A stretch of DNA of 32,989 bases from Nonomuraea terrae (GTDB taxonomy: Bacteria > Actinomycetota > Actinomycetes > Streptosporangiales > Streptosporangiaceae): assembly GCF_004348995.1 (NCBI RefSeq), contig NZ_SMKQ01000087.1:1-32989 (forward strand), in the 5' to 3' direction. Below, piece after piece: positions 1-7,669 of this stretch. A model generated the notes under the pieces. The model had not been told where the DNA came from, did not search any database, and saw only the letters and a list, made by a program, of their open reading frames with translations. How positions within the stretch are numbered: the first letter of the stretch is position 1; the number at the start of each line of letters is the position of its first letter. Position numbers and translations under genes: made by a program.

Positions 1-90
1 GGCCACCGAGGCCAACGTCCGTCCCGGATCGGACAGATACAAAGCGACGGCGTCCGCCTTGAACTCCGGCGGATACGACTTCATCGCCAC
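1..90 (-). CDS. IS3-family transposase OrfA, N-terminal part (runs off left edge)
   Basis: Reading leftward from a GTG at 90 (ATG at 84 is the alternative), the frame encodes MKSYPPEFKADAVALYL followed by SDPGRTLASVA. This is the usual opening of an IS3/IS911-type OrfA, a small helix-turn-helix protein that binds the element's ends. An AAGGAG ribosome site lies 8 bases before the GTG, which favours that start. Only about 30 residues are inside the window. The element interrupts the multicopper oxidase gene immediately to the right, so the IS end should lie between about 91 and 145. Family assignment rests on the N-terminal motif alone. Confidence 0.7.
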   Translation of the reverse strand, partial: MAMKSYPPEFKADAVALYLSDPGRTLASVA

Positions 91-117
91 GTGGAACTCC
101 TTGTCTCCGGATCTCCA

Positions 118-654
118 TCATCCGGTACTCAAGGTGTCCACACTTCGGGGGCAGGCCCCCTGCGGCTCCGCGTGCGGATGTGCGTGCGAGTGGTACCAGT
201 AGGTGCCGGGGGCGAAATCCTTCGACAGCCGATAGCTGTAGTGATAGCTCTGCCCCGGCATGATGTGCAGGTAGATGTTGTCGGAGTTGCCGCTCGGCGA
301 TACGTGCCAGCCGTGGGTGTGCAGGTTGGTGTGGTCACCCAGACGGTTGACGAGGGTCAGGTCGAGCCGGTCGCCGGGGCGCAGGCGGATGGTCGGCGGC
401 ATGTAGTGGCCGTTGTAGGTCATCACCTGTACGTCCTGGCCGGCCAGTCGTACGGTGCGTTGTTCCACCACCAGCCGCACGCGCAGTAGGCCGTTGCTGC
501 TTCTCAGCTCCGGCGGTTGGCGGAAGGCCGGCTGCGCCTCGGCGGTCCGGGAGGCTGGGCCGGCAGGTGCGGCCTGCATCGTAGAGGTGCCGGCGCAGCC
601 CGTCGCCAGCACGAGCCCCAGTCCCGATGAGGCGATGAAGCGTGACAGCGACAT
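118..654 (-). pseudogene. Multicopper oxidase, 3'-truncated by an insertion sequence
   Basis: The ORF starts at ATG 654, with GAGGAG correctly spaced. It opens with a lipoprotein signal (MSLSRFIASS...VLATGCAG), so the original product was an exported, lipid-anchored oxidase. It then shows the first cupredoxin domain with two copper-ligand signatures, HTHGWHVSP and GTYWYHSHAH, which belong to the type 2/type 3 trinuclear centre. Complete multicopper oxidases have about 450-550 residues and carry the type 1 copper site near the C-terminus. This one stops at 178 residues. The last dozen residues (after HAEPQ) do not look like a cupredoxin and are probably encoded by the end of the IS element at the window edge. 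It cannot be a working oxidase. Confidence 0.8.
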
Positions 655-952
655 GGTGCTCCTCGGACATGGTGTGGGGCGCCACGCGACAATGCCCCGT
701 GAGCTTCTGACGACTCCCGGTATGACGTGCATTTTCATGAAGATTGACCAGGCCGCGGACGGGCTTGGAGCAGCTCGCGGCGCGGAAGTTGGCCAGACCT
801 TGAGCGCGAGACTGAGAGGGCCCCAGCCGGGTAGGCCCGGGCGCGCGTCTCGCTGGCCTTGCTGCTGCACGATGTCGTCCACGTACATCATGTGCGGCCG
901 CGGTAAGCCGCTCTCTCATCGTCTGCCAGGGGTTGCTCGGCCCTCGCTGGCC
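655..952. other. Spacer between divergent gene remnants
   Basis: This stretch should hold the promoter of the truncated multicopper oxidase. Long open frames run through it on both strands, but their translations are rich in Arg/Pro/Ala and show no motif, so I treat them as shadows of high GC content. I see no convincing -35/-10 pair and no repeat. Confidence 0.4.
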
Positions 953-1342
953 ATGGCGCCAGCCACCAGGGCGGCGTGGACGTTCACCTCCGAGGCACCG
1001 GCGTCGGGAACGGCTCCGGTCCCGCTGCTGTTCATCGATTACGACCTCCGGCTCGACCTGGAGAACACGGCGCCGCGCGGCCTGCCCTACACCTTCGGCG
1101 TCAACGTAAGCCAGAGCCAACCGCAAGGGCCGAATGTAGCCGCCGCCAAGGTCTGGGCCTCCTTCGACGACGGCGTCAACTGGCAGGAGCTGACCGTGCG
1201 CGGCGGGCAGGGCCTGTCCACCGTCGGTGTCAAGCACCCCGCGCGCGGCGGGTCCGGCTTCGTCTCCCTGCGCGTGCAAGCCGCCGACACGGCCGGCAAC
1301 ACGATCGAGCAGACCATCATTTGGGCCTACCGGCTCAGGTAA
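953..1342 (+). pseudogene. C-terminal fragment of an S8 (subtilisin-like) serine peptidase
   Basis: The reading frame encodes the C-terminal beta-rich part found in large secreted actinobacterial S8 peptidases. It contains PLLFIDYDL, GLPYTFGV, KVWASFDDGVNWQEL, GFVSLRVQAADTAGNTIEQT and ends WAYRLR. None of the catalytic region (Asp, His, Ser motifs) is present, and no ribosome site precedes the first ATG at 953. It is therefore a stub of a gene that is normally about 1000 residues long. A different S8 piece lies on the opposite strand near 17.6 kb, beyond the glycan locus. The match is from memory of the family, not from an alignment. Confidence 0.6.
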
Positions 1343-1450
1343 CACCGAGAGGTGACGGGTCATGCGTCCGCCGAGGCCATCGCCCGGCGGGCGTGGCCTG
1401 CCACCAGTCCATCGCCTGATCTGTCATATCCACAAGTAAATTTTCAAGGC

Positions 1451-4400
1451 CTACCGTTCTGCCGTCTGCGGAGTGAGCAGAGTGACGGGGCCGAGCAGGC
1501 CGGAGATCAGCTGGGAGGGGAACGTCCAGGCCGTAGGGGTGGACTCGTGGAGGAACGGCGCCAGCGTGTTGTACACCGTGATGTCGATCCGTACCGTGCG
1601 GCCTGCGGTGCCGGGCAGGGGGAACCGGTACGGGCCGCAGAAGGCTTCCCCTACCTTCTCGCCGTCGACCGCCACCTCGACGGTGCCGCGTACCCGGCCG
1701 AGATCGAGCACCGGGTCGGATCCGGACGGAACCGGCACCGTGCGGGAGTACCGCATCCCACCGCTCCATCCGGCAAGGCCCAAGGCGTGCCAGTCGCCCA
1801 GCGGGACAGGCGCCTCGGCGGTGCGGACGGTCACCGGGCCGGACAGCACGCCGCCGCCGCGCAGGATGGCGGTGGGTTCGGTGACGATCTCCAGTTCGGC
1901 GGGCGCCTGCAGGGGACGGCCGAGGCCGAGCGTGGTTCCGCGGAGCGGTTGTTCGACGCCGTCCAGCGATACCCGCGCGCTGAGGAGGAGGGGCAGATGC
2001 ACCGAGATCGCCCCGGCTGGCAGGGTGGTTCGCAGCCGTTGCGGCGCCGGCGCGAAGTCGTCCGTGACGCGGATCGCATCCACCGTCGCGCCGAGTTCCG
2101 GGGCTCCGTGCAGCCATTCCGTTCCGGGCAGCGGGTGCGGTCGTACGGCCGCGTGACAGGGCTGCAGTTCGGCCCAGCGGCCGCGGTGTTCAATGGTGCG
2201 CCCTCTCCAGCCGCCGGTCTCGGCCTCCCAACCGGGGCCGCTGACCAGGGTGACGACCGAGGAGTCCGTACGGGCGACGAAGTCGGCGTAGACCACGTCC
2301 CGAGCCTGCGTGCTGTCGGCGACGATCTCCAGCAGGTGCTCGCCCGCCTCCAGACTGAGGTCGTGACGGAAATAGTCGGGCGTCACGGCCCAGTCGGAAC
2401 CGTAGTACTCGACCCTCTCCTGCCGGGCGACCACGGCGCCGTCCAGGAAGACGGTGACGCCGGTGGCGGCGCCGACAACGAGGACGCTCTCGGAGGCATC
2501 CTGCCAGAGGTGTACGCGGGCGCGGTAGGTGACCTGGCCGTCGGGACGCGCCGCCGGAGGCAGCCGCATGAACTGCGGCCGGGGCGGGAACTCGCCGGGA
2601 CGCGTCAGGCAGAAGAAGCTGCCGAGGGGTTCGGCCTCGCCGGGCGTCCCGAGGCCGACATGGAGCTCGGCCTCGGACAGTTCGTATTCGATGACGTTGA
2701 GGCGTTGGTCGATCTCGATCCGGGCCCTGGCCAGATAGCCGTCACCGGCCGGGAACTCCACGCCGTTCCACCACAGGCGTTTGCCGGCCGCGGCCCCGAC
2801 GATCAGCTCGGCGGCACCGAGCCGGTCGCTCTCGACAATGGCGCGCACCCGCGAGATCGTGCCTGCCTCCGGCTTCCCGGCGCGGATGAACTCCTCGTAG
2901 ACCAGGCCCTTGTGGCCGAGAACGCCGCGCCCGGGATCGGCCGCGCCACGGCTGGAGGAATAGAGCGAGACCTCCCATCCCGCATCGTCGTCGACCAGCG
3001 GCCGTTCACCGGCAAGGACGTGCCGGACGGCGTCGCGGTCCAGCGGGGCCGGCGCCTGCTCGGCCGGAACGGGCCCGAGCACGCGGACGCGGTTGCCGTA
3101 GGTCGCCCTCGCCGCCTGCTCGGTGTCTCCGTTCCGCCAGGTGAAGCTCCAGATCTGCAGGTGGTCGACTGACGCGGCGGGCAGCGCCATGTCGCCCCAC
3201 GTGTTGTCCATGGTGGGGACGAGCCGGCCGGACCAGCCGCTGGAGAGGTCCGTCGCGATGGTGGCAGGCGCGGGCGCCTCGGGTGCCGCGGGAGGTGCTT
3301 CGCCTTCCCGCCAGGCCACGATAGCGGCGGGGGCGCCGTCCAGCGGCACCTTGATCGTGGACCGACGTCCGGTCACCGTGACGTCGGCGGCCTGCCGCTC
3401 GCCGGTGGCAGGGTTCAGCACCTCGGCTTCCGCGACGACGGCGTCGACCCGGACGGTCGAGACCGCGGCGTAGCGCGCGGGGTCGAAGTCGTAGTCCTCC
3501 CACCTCCCTTGCGGGGCGTCGCGCAGCGGGTGGGCGGTCGCGTTGGGGAAGGCTCCGGTCACCAGGGCGACGGCCTCGGCTCCGTCGCGGCGGACGAGGA
3601 GGGGGACGTCGCCCGTGGCGTAGCCGGCGAGGCGGGCCACGGCCTTGGCGCCGGACTGGGCGTCCGCGGCACGTTCGAGGAGCGGATGGGCGGCCAGTGC
3701 GGCGACCACGGAGTCGTCTCCGTCCATTCCCGCCGCGAAGGACGGCATGCGGCCCACGACCACCACACGCCCGCCCGCGTCCAGCAAAGCGATGAGCTGT
3801 CGCGCGGTTCCTTCTTCCAGCACGCTCGCCGACGGCAGCAGCACCGCCGCGTACCGCAGGCCGGCCACGTGCAGGCCACCTTTGGAGATCTGGGCCCGCT
3901 GGAGGGAGTCGTCGTCGATGACGCCGAAGGCGATGCGCTGTCGATCCAGCTCGGCGATCCGGGTGTAGAACCAGTTGTTGGTGCCGCACAGCCGGAGATA
4001 GTCGTGCTGCGCCGCGTCCAGGTCCGCGTCGCCGACATACCCGTCACCGAAATGGTCGACAGGAAGGTCCAGCGGCAGCAGGGCCTGTGCCGAGGTCGTC
4101 GGATGCAGCACGGCGACGCCGGCGCTGTACGTACCCCACGACATGATCGACGCGATGCGGGAGACGGCACGCGAGAAGGCGGGGTACTGCTTCCAGTACG
4201 GCTGGCGCCAGTCGGTCGACGGGGGAGCCCATTCGAACCAGCCGCCCGCGGTGCCGAAATAGCTCGCGTGCGGGTTGTACAGGTTGGCGCCCGCGCGCAG
4301 GAAGGGCAGCAGCCAGTCGTAGGTCTCCGCCAGCGTGCCGCCCCAGCCGGAGGAGTGGAACGCCTCGATCCAGACGCGCTCGTGCCCGTACAGGTGGGCC

Positions 4401-5395
4401 ATGGAGGAGTGGACCTTGGAATCGCCCTCGTGGTCGCTGCCCGCGGCGTTGTACCAGCGGTGCGTGCGGAAGTAGTCGGTGTAGATCTGCGTGGCCTGCG
4501 TGGGGTATGCGGAGCGTGCCGGGTGGGTCGGGTCTGCCCCTACCAGCATGCCGCGGGCTTCGTGCCAGGCTCCAAGAGGCTTGAAGAGGGCTTCCTCGGT
4601 GAGTTCGGCACGGACGGCGTAGTAGTCGGTCCGCACCTTGGCGGCCTGCCGGTCGCCCCGCCGGAACAGCGCAGGCAGATGCTCCAGAAGGTCATACCCT
4701 CGGCGCGCCATGAACTCCTCGGGGAAACGGGCCGTCCAGGAGTTGGTGGCGGGAAGCTCGTCCTGGAAGCTACCGGCGATGACGTTGCCCAAGTAGTGCG
4801 GGAGTCGCCGGTCGAATTCGCCGTGGACGGCGTCCATGAGCAGTTCGACGGCGTGCGGGGCGAGGTAGTCGAAAGCCGTCGGCACGGCGGTGATCAGCAG
4901 GACGTCGGTGCCGTCGGGGGTGTCCGGCAGGTGAACCTGGCGGCCGTCCTGGCTGTACGCGCCGATCAGGGATTCCGCGGCGAGCAGGTCGGCTCGGCCA
5001 CCGGTGACGACGGCGTGGCGGCAGCGCAGTGCCTGTCCCGCCGTCTCGGGGTGCCGGTGCGTGATGCCGCCCTGGACGTTGGCGCTGGAGAAGCCGATCT
5101 GGTCGTAGAACCACAGGCGCATCCCGAGTTGCCGCGCGATATCGCAGGCGTCGGTGAAACGTGCCCACCATTCCTCGCTGAACCACGCCGGATCGTCGGC
5201 TTGGGCGCTGAACGCCGGTCCCGCGGGGCCCAGATTGATCACGACGAGGTTGTGGACGCCGCCCGCGGCGAATTTGCGCATCTGCCACTCGAGTCGTTCT
5301 CGGGTGACCTTCGCACCCGACCACCACCACGCCGGTGTGGGACCGAAGTCGTGAGGCGGTTCCTCGAACAAGCGGCTGAGGGTCTCGGAGAGCAC
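1451..5395 (-). CDS. GH106-like glycoside hydrolase (alpha-L-rhamnosidase type), 1314 aa
   Basis: This very large, apparently cytoplasmic protein has no signal peptide. The N-terminal barrel opens with PTPAWWWSGAKVTRERLEWQ and GGVHNLVVINLG, then RLWFYDQIGFSSANVQGG. Further on come WIEAFHSSGWGG, GANLYNPHASYFGT and WFEWAPPSTDWRQPYW. These blocks fit the GH106 alpha-L-rhamnosidase class and related actinobacterial hydrolases. The C-terminal third is beta-rich and ends with a galactose-binding-like module (LGRVRGTVEVAVDGEKVGEAF, NTLAPFL). The family removes terminal rhamnose from plant or bacterial polysaccharides, but the substrate here is inferred. The start is a GTG with only a weak ribosome site (AAAGG, distant). 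It lies 84 bases downstream of the dehydrogenase gene on the same strand, so the two are probably co-transcribed from promoter module A. Confidence 0.72.
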   Translation of the reverse strand: MLSETLSRLFEEPPHDFGPTPAWWWSGAKVTRERLEWQMRKFAAGGVHNLVVINLGPAGPAFSAQADDPAWFSEEWWARFTDACDIARQLGMRLWFYDQIGFSSANVQGGITHRHPETAGQALRCRHAVVTGGRADLLAAESLIGAYSQDGRQVHLPDTPDGTDVLLITAVPTAFDYLAPHAVELLMDAVHGEFDRRLPHYLGNVIAGSFQDELPATNSWTARFPEEFMARRGYDLLEHLPALFRRGDRQAAKVRTDYYAVRAELTEEALFKPLGAWHEARGMLVGADPTHPARSAYPTQATQIYTDYFRTHRWYNAAGSDHEGDSKVHSSMAHLYGHERVWIEAFHSSGWGGTLAETYDWLLPFLRAGANLYNPHASYFGTAGGWFEWAPPSTDWRQPYWKQYPAFSRAVSRIASIMSWGTYSAGVAVLHPTTSAQALLPLDLPVDHFGDGYVGDADLDAAQHDYLRLCGTNNWFYTRIAELDRQRIAFGVIDDDSLQRAQISKGGLHVAGLRYAAVLLPSASVLEEGTARQLIALLDAGGRVVVVGRMPSFAAGMDGDDSVVAALAAHPLLERAADAQSGAKAVARLAGYATGDVPLLVRRDGAEAVALVTGAFPNATAHPLRDAPQGRWEDYDFDPARYAAVSTVRVDAVVAEAEVLNPATGERQAADVTVTGRRSTIKVPLDGAPAAIVAWREGEAPPAAPEAPAPATIATDLSSGWSGRLVPTMDNTWGDMALPAASVDHLQIWSFTWRNGDTEQAARATYGNRVRVLGPVPAEQAPAPLDRDAVRHVLAGERPLVDDDAGWEVSLYSSSRGAADPGRGVLGHKGLVYEEFIRAGKPEAGTISRVRAIVESDRLGAAELIVGAAAGKRLWWNGVEFPAGDGYLARARIEIDQRLNVIEYELSEAELHVGLGTPGEAEPLGSFFCLTRPGEFPPRPQFMRLPPAARPDGQVTYRARVHLWQDASESVLVVGAATGVTVFLDGAVVARQERVEYYGSDWAVTPDYFRHDLSLEAGEHLLEIVADSTQARDVVYADFVARTDSSVVTLVSGPGWEAETGGWRGRTIEHRGRWAELQPCHAAVRPHPLPGTEWLHGAPELGATVDAIRVTDDFAPAPQRLRTTLPAGAISVHLPLLLSARVSLDGVEQPLRGTTLGLGRPLQAPAELEIVTEPTAILRGGGVLSGPVTVRTAEAPVPLGDWHALGLAGWSGGMRYSRTVPVPSGSDPVLDLGRVRGTVEVAVDGEKVGEAFCGPYRFPLPGTAGRTVRIDITVYNTLAPFLHESTPTAWTFPSQLISGLLGPVTLLTPQTAER

Positions 5396-5479
5396 AGGTA
5401 CGGGGGACCTTTCGCTGAGACGCGGACTCCTGCTGTTCGAACGTTTGACGGTGAGGCGATCGAAGCCGGGTGCGCTGGG

Positions 5480-6490
5480 TTATGCCTGTATCGCCAGGCT
5501 CTGCAGGGTGATCGGACTCAGCGGGGGCAGGCCGGCGGCGTACCGCTCAAGCTCGGTGAGGGCCGCATCGGCCATGCTGCGCGTCTCCGCTCCCATGGAG
5601 CCCGCCACATGCGGCGTCAGCACGACGTTCGGAAGGTCGTAGAGCGGTGATGACCTGGGCAGCGGCTCGGGGTCGGTCACATCGAGGATGGCGTCGATAC
5701 GGCCGGAAACGCAGGCACGCTCAAGTGCCGCGGTGTCCACCAGAGGCCCGCGAGCCGTGTTGATCAGAGTGGCGCCCGGCCGGAGCGCCGCCAGTGCGGC
5801 GTCGCCGATCAGGCGCCGCGTCTCGGGCAGGGCCGGCGCGTGCAGCGACAGCACGTCCGCACGCGGCAACGCCGCGGCCAGGCCGGCCGGTTCAGCACCC
5901 GCCGCGATCACCTCGGCCGGCTCCGCGAACGGGTCCACCACCAGGATGGGACCGTCATGCAGGGCCCTGAGCAGGGTGACCACGCGCCGCCCGACCCGGG
6001 AGAAGCCCACGATCACCACCGTCCGATCGCGACCGCTCAGCTCCCCCCGGCGGTCGCGGTAGGCCCAGTCGTCCCGGAACCGGCGGGCGTCCTGTGCCAG
6101 GAACGGAACCTTCTTGAACGCCCACAGCACCGCTGCCACCGTGTAGCGCGCGACCGGTTCGGCGTTCACACCGGCCGCGGTGGTGACCACGATCCCGCGG
6201 TCGAAAACGGCTTCGCCGACATGTCCTCGGACGCTGCCCGCGGCGTGCAGCACGGCTCGCAGCCGGGGCGCGGCGTTGAGCACGTCCTCGTCGAGCGGCG
6301 GGCACCCCCAGGAGGTGATCAGCACCTCGACCTCGGCCAAGCGAGCACGGGCAGCGCGAGAGCCCAGCTCATCGGTCACGAGGGGCTCACCGACCGCGGC
6401 CACCGTACGAAGCCGCGCCAACTCGGATGCGCCGAACTGCGACCGCATCGTGTCGCACCCCATGACCAACAGCGTCTCCGGACGCTTCAT
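5480..6490 (-). CDS. D-isomer-specific 2-hydroxyacid dehydrogenase, NAD-binding
   Basis: This is a cytoplasmic oxidoreductase of 336 residues, the usual length for the family. The Rossmann motif VIVGFSRVGRRV is at about 159-170. The catalytic triad is visible: Arg247 in INTARGPLVD, Glu275 in VTDPEPLP, and His294 in LTPHVAGS. Members interconvert 2-keto acids and D-2-hydroxy acids using NAD(P)H. Its place ahead of the GH106-like gene suggests a role with a sugar-derived acid, but that is inference. The ATG at 6490 is chosen because GGAGG sits 5 bases before it; a GTG at 6493 would leave only 2 bases. It is the first gene of leftward operon A, about 90 bases after the predicted transcription start. 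Confidence 0.85.
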   Translation of the reverse strand: MKRPETLLVMGCDTMRSQFGASELARLRTVAAVGEPLVTDELGSRAARARLAEVEVLITSWGCPPLDEDVLNAAPRLRAVLHAAGSVRGHVGEAVFDRGIVVTTAAGVNAEPVARYTVAAVLWAFKKVPFLAQDARRFRDDWAYRDRRGELSGRDRTVVIVGFSRVGRRVVTLLRALHDGPILVVDPFAEPAEVIAAGAEPAGLAAALPRADVLSLHAPALPETRRLIGDAALAALRPGATLINTARGPLVDTAALERACVSGRIDAILDVTDPEPLPRSSPLYDLPNVVLTPHVAGSMGAETRSMADAALTELERYAAGLPPLSPITLQSLAIQA

Positions 6491-6584
6491 CACTACCTCC
6501 GTCGAGTCGTGTCACCAGATTGTGAGCCCGTCACGATGCCGTCACATCGGCAGATCCATCGCACTCTTGCTTGGACGTGACTGT

Positions 6585-6650
6585 GATGTTATTGGATAGG
6601 GAACTGGCAAAACCGTCGCCGTGTTGCGGGAAAGTAGGACGAAATTGACC
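6585..6650 (-). promoter_or_regulatory. Promoter module A: AraC-type operator plus -10 box
   Basis: Read leftward, an operator (6650 to 6631, GGTCAATTTCGTCCTACTTT) is followed after exactly 37 bases by AATAACATC (6593 to 6585), which contains a TAACAT -10. There is no TTGACA-like -35 at 17 bp, as expected of an activator-dependent promoter. The same arrangement occurs at modules B and C. A second CAA core lies 21 bp downstream of the CAA in the operator. The operator also overlaps codons 4-10 of the rightward AraC gene, which suggests autoregulation. Confidence 0.75.
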
Positions 6651-7595
6651 TACAGACGATCAAGGCCTCGCTACGAGCGGACCGCCGTCTTCAATCCGGA
6701 CGGCCTGCCGGTCTGGGCGGACCGCCATCAACTCGACACCGATCTCGCGGCACATGACCATGACTTCTTCGAGATAGCCCTCGTCACCCGGGGCCAGGGG
6801 CTGCACATCGCCGCCGACGGCGACTATCCCATCCGGCCGGGTAGCGCCGTCGTGATTCCGCCGAACCAATGGCACGCCTACGGCCAGTGTGAGGACCTCG
6901 TGGTCTTCGACTGCTTCGTCGCTCCAGAGCTGATCGACAGCACCTTGTCGTTCCTCGACGCGGAGCTACCTCTGATGCAGACGGTGCACACGTCGACCTT
7001 GCCGCTGCCGCAGCGCGTCCAGCTAAGTCCCTATGACCTGAGCATGGCGATCGCGGAACTGCACAGCATGAGTGATGTGGCCGCCGCACGGCGCTCGCGC
7101 ATCCAGGTCGTGGGGCACCTGCTGATCTACCTCGACATCCTGAACCGTTCCTGGTCCGCCGATCACTCGATGCACCGTCGCTCGATCACCTCGCTCCATC
7201 CCGCCGTCTCCCGGGCCGCGCAGTTGATGGAGGACAAACCAGGACGTGCGTGGACGCTCGCCGAACTCGCCGCCGCCACGTCGACGGAGAGAACGCACCT
7301 CGTCCGGTTGTTCCAGCGCGATCTGGGCATACCACCGATCGCCTACCTCAATCGGCTGCGCGTACAGGCCGCGGCCAGGCTTCTGGTGCAGACCGATCAG
7401 CCGATCGCCCACATCGGGGCCCAGCTCGGCTGGGACGACGCCGGTTACTTCGCCCGGCGATTCAAGACCGCCTACGGCCTCAGCCCGTCCGCGTACAGAA
7501 AGCGTGCGCTCGCCGGTGAGACCCACTACCACTCCTCCGCGGTGCTCCCCCTGCCGGTGAGCGGTGCACGTTTCGAGCCCAGGACCGGCGGTTAG
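6621..7595 (+). CDS. AraC-family transcriptional regulator
   Basis: This 324-residue protein has the standard two-part AraC layout. The N-terminal cupin sensor spans roughly 30-110 (HDHDFFEIALVTRGQGLHI, PIRPGSAVVIPPNQWHAY). The C-terminal double helix-turn-helix spans roughly 205-300 (WTLAELAAATSTERTHLVRLF, then IAHIGAQLGWDDAGYFARRF and GLSPSAYRKR). The cupin presumably binds a sugar released from the imported glycan. The gene is divergent from operon A, and operator A overlaps its first codons. The annotated GTG start has no clear ribosome site. TTG at 6645, preceded by AGTAGGA, is possible and would give 316 residues. I infer that it activates promoters A, B and C, because it is the only sugar-type regulator in the locus and the operators have AraC-like geometry. 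Confidence 0.88.
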   Translation: MLRESRTKLTYRRSRPRYERTAVFNPDGLPVWADRHQLDTDLAAHDHDFFEIALVTRGQGLHIAADGDYPIRPGSAVVIPPNQWHAYGQCEDLVVFDCFVAPELIDSTLSFLDAELPLMQTVHTSTLPLPQRVQLSPYDLSMAIAELHSMSDVAAARRSRIQVVGHLLIYLDILNRSWSADHSMHRRSITSLHPAVSRAAQLMEDKPGRAWTLAELAAATSTERTHLVRLFQRDLGIPPIAYLNRLRVQAAARLLVQTDQPIAHIGAQLGWDDAGYFARRFKTAYGLSPSAYRKRALAGETHYHSSAVLPLPVSGARFEPRTGG

Positions 7596-7623
7596 CCAGG
7601 CCCGGCGACCTCGACGACCGGCA

Positions 7624-7649
7624 CGGTGGCCGGCCGTGTCCGGCCACCG
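7624..7649. terminator. Bidirectional hairpin between convergent genes
   Basis: A perfect 10-bp stem, CGGTGGCCGG paired with CCGGCCACCG, has a 6-base loop. It sits between the stop codon of the AraC gene (7595) and that of the solute-binding protein (7670), which converge here. There is no T-run on either side, so termination efficiency is uncertain. U-less hairpins are common at gene ends in high-GC actinobacteria. Confidence 0.6.
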
Positions 7650-7669
7650 CCAAGCTCAACGCCCCGGCC

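Noticed and set aside
335..1363. Long leftward frame of 342 codons over the S8 fragment and oxidase start
   Set aside because: Its composition is Arg/Gly/Ala-rich without motifs, it overlaps two recognisable fragments, and it has no ribosome site. It is a shadow frame.
1352..3172. 606-codon rightward frame opposite the GH106-like gene
   Set aside because: It is the mirror of the strongly biased 1314-codon gene, with low-complexity translation and no domain.
3509..5650. 713-codon rightward frame opposite the GH106-like gene
   Set aside because: Same reason: antisense to a recognised gene, lacking motifs or a ribosome site.
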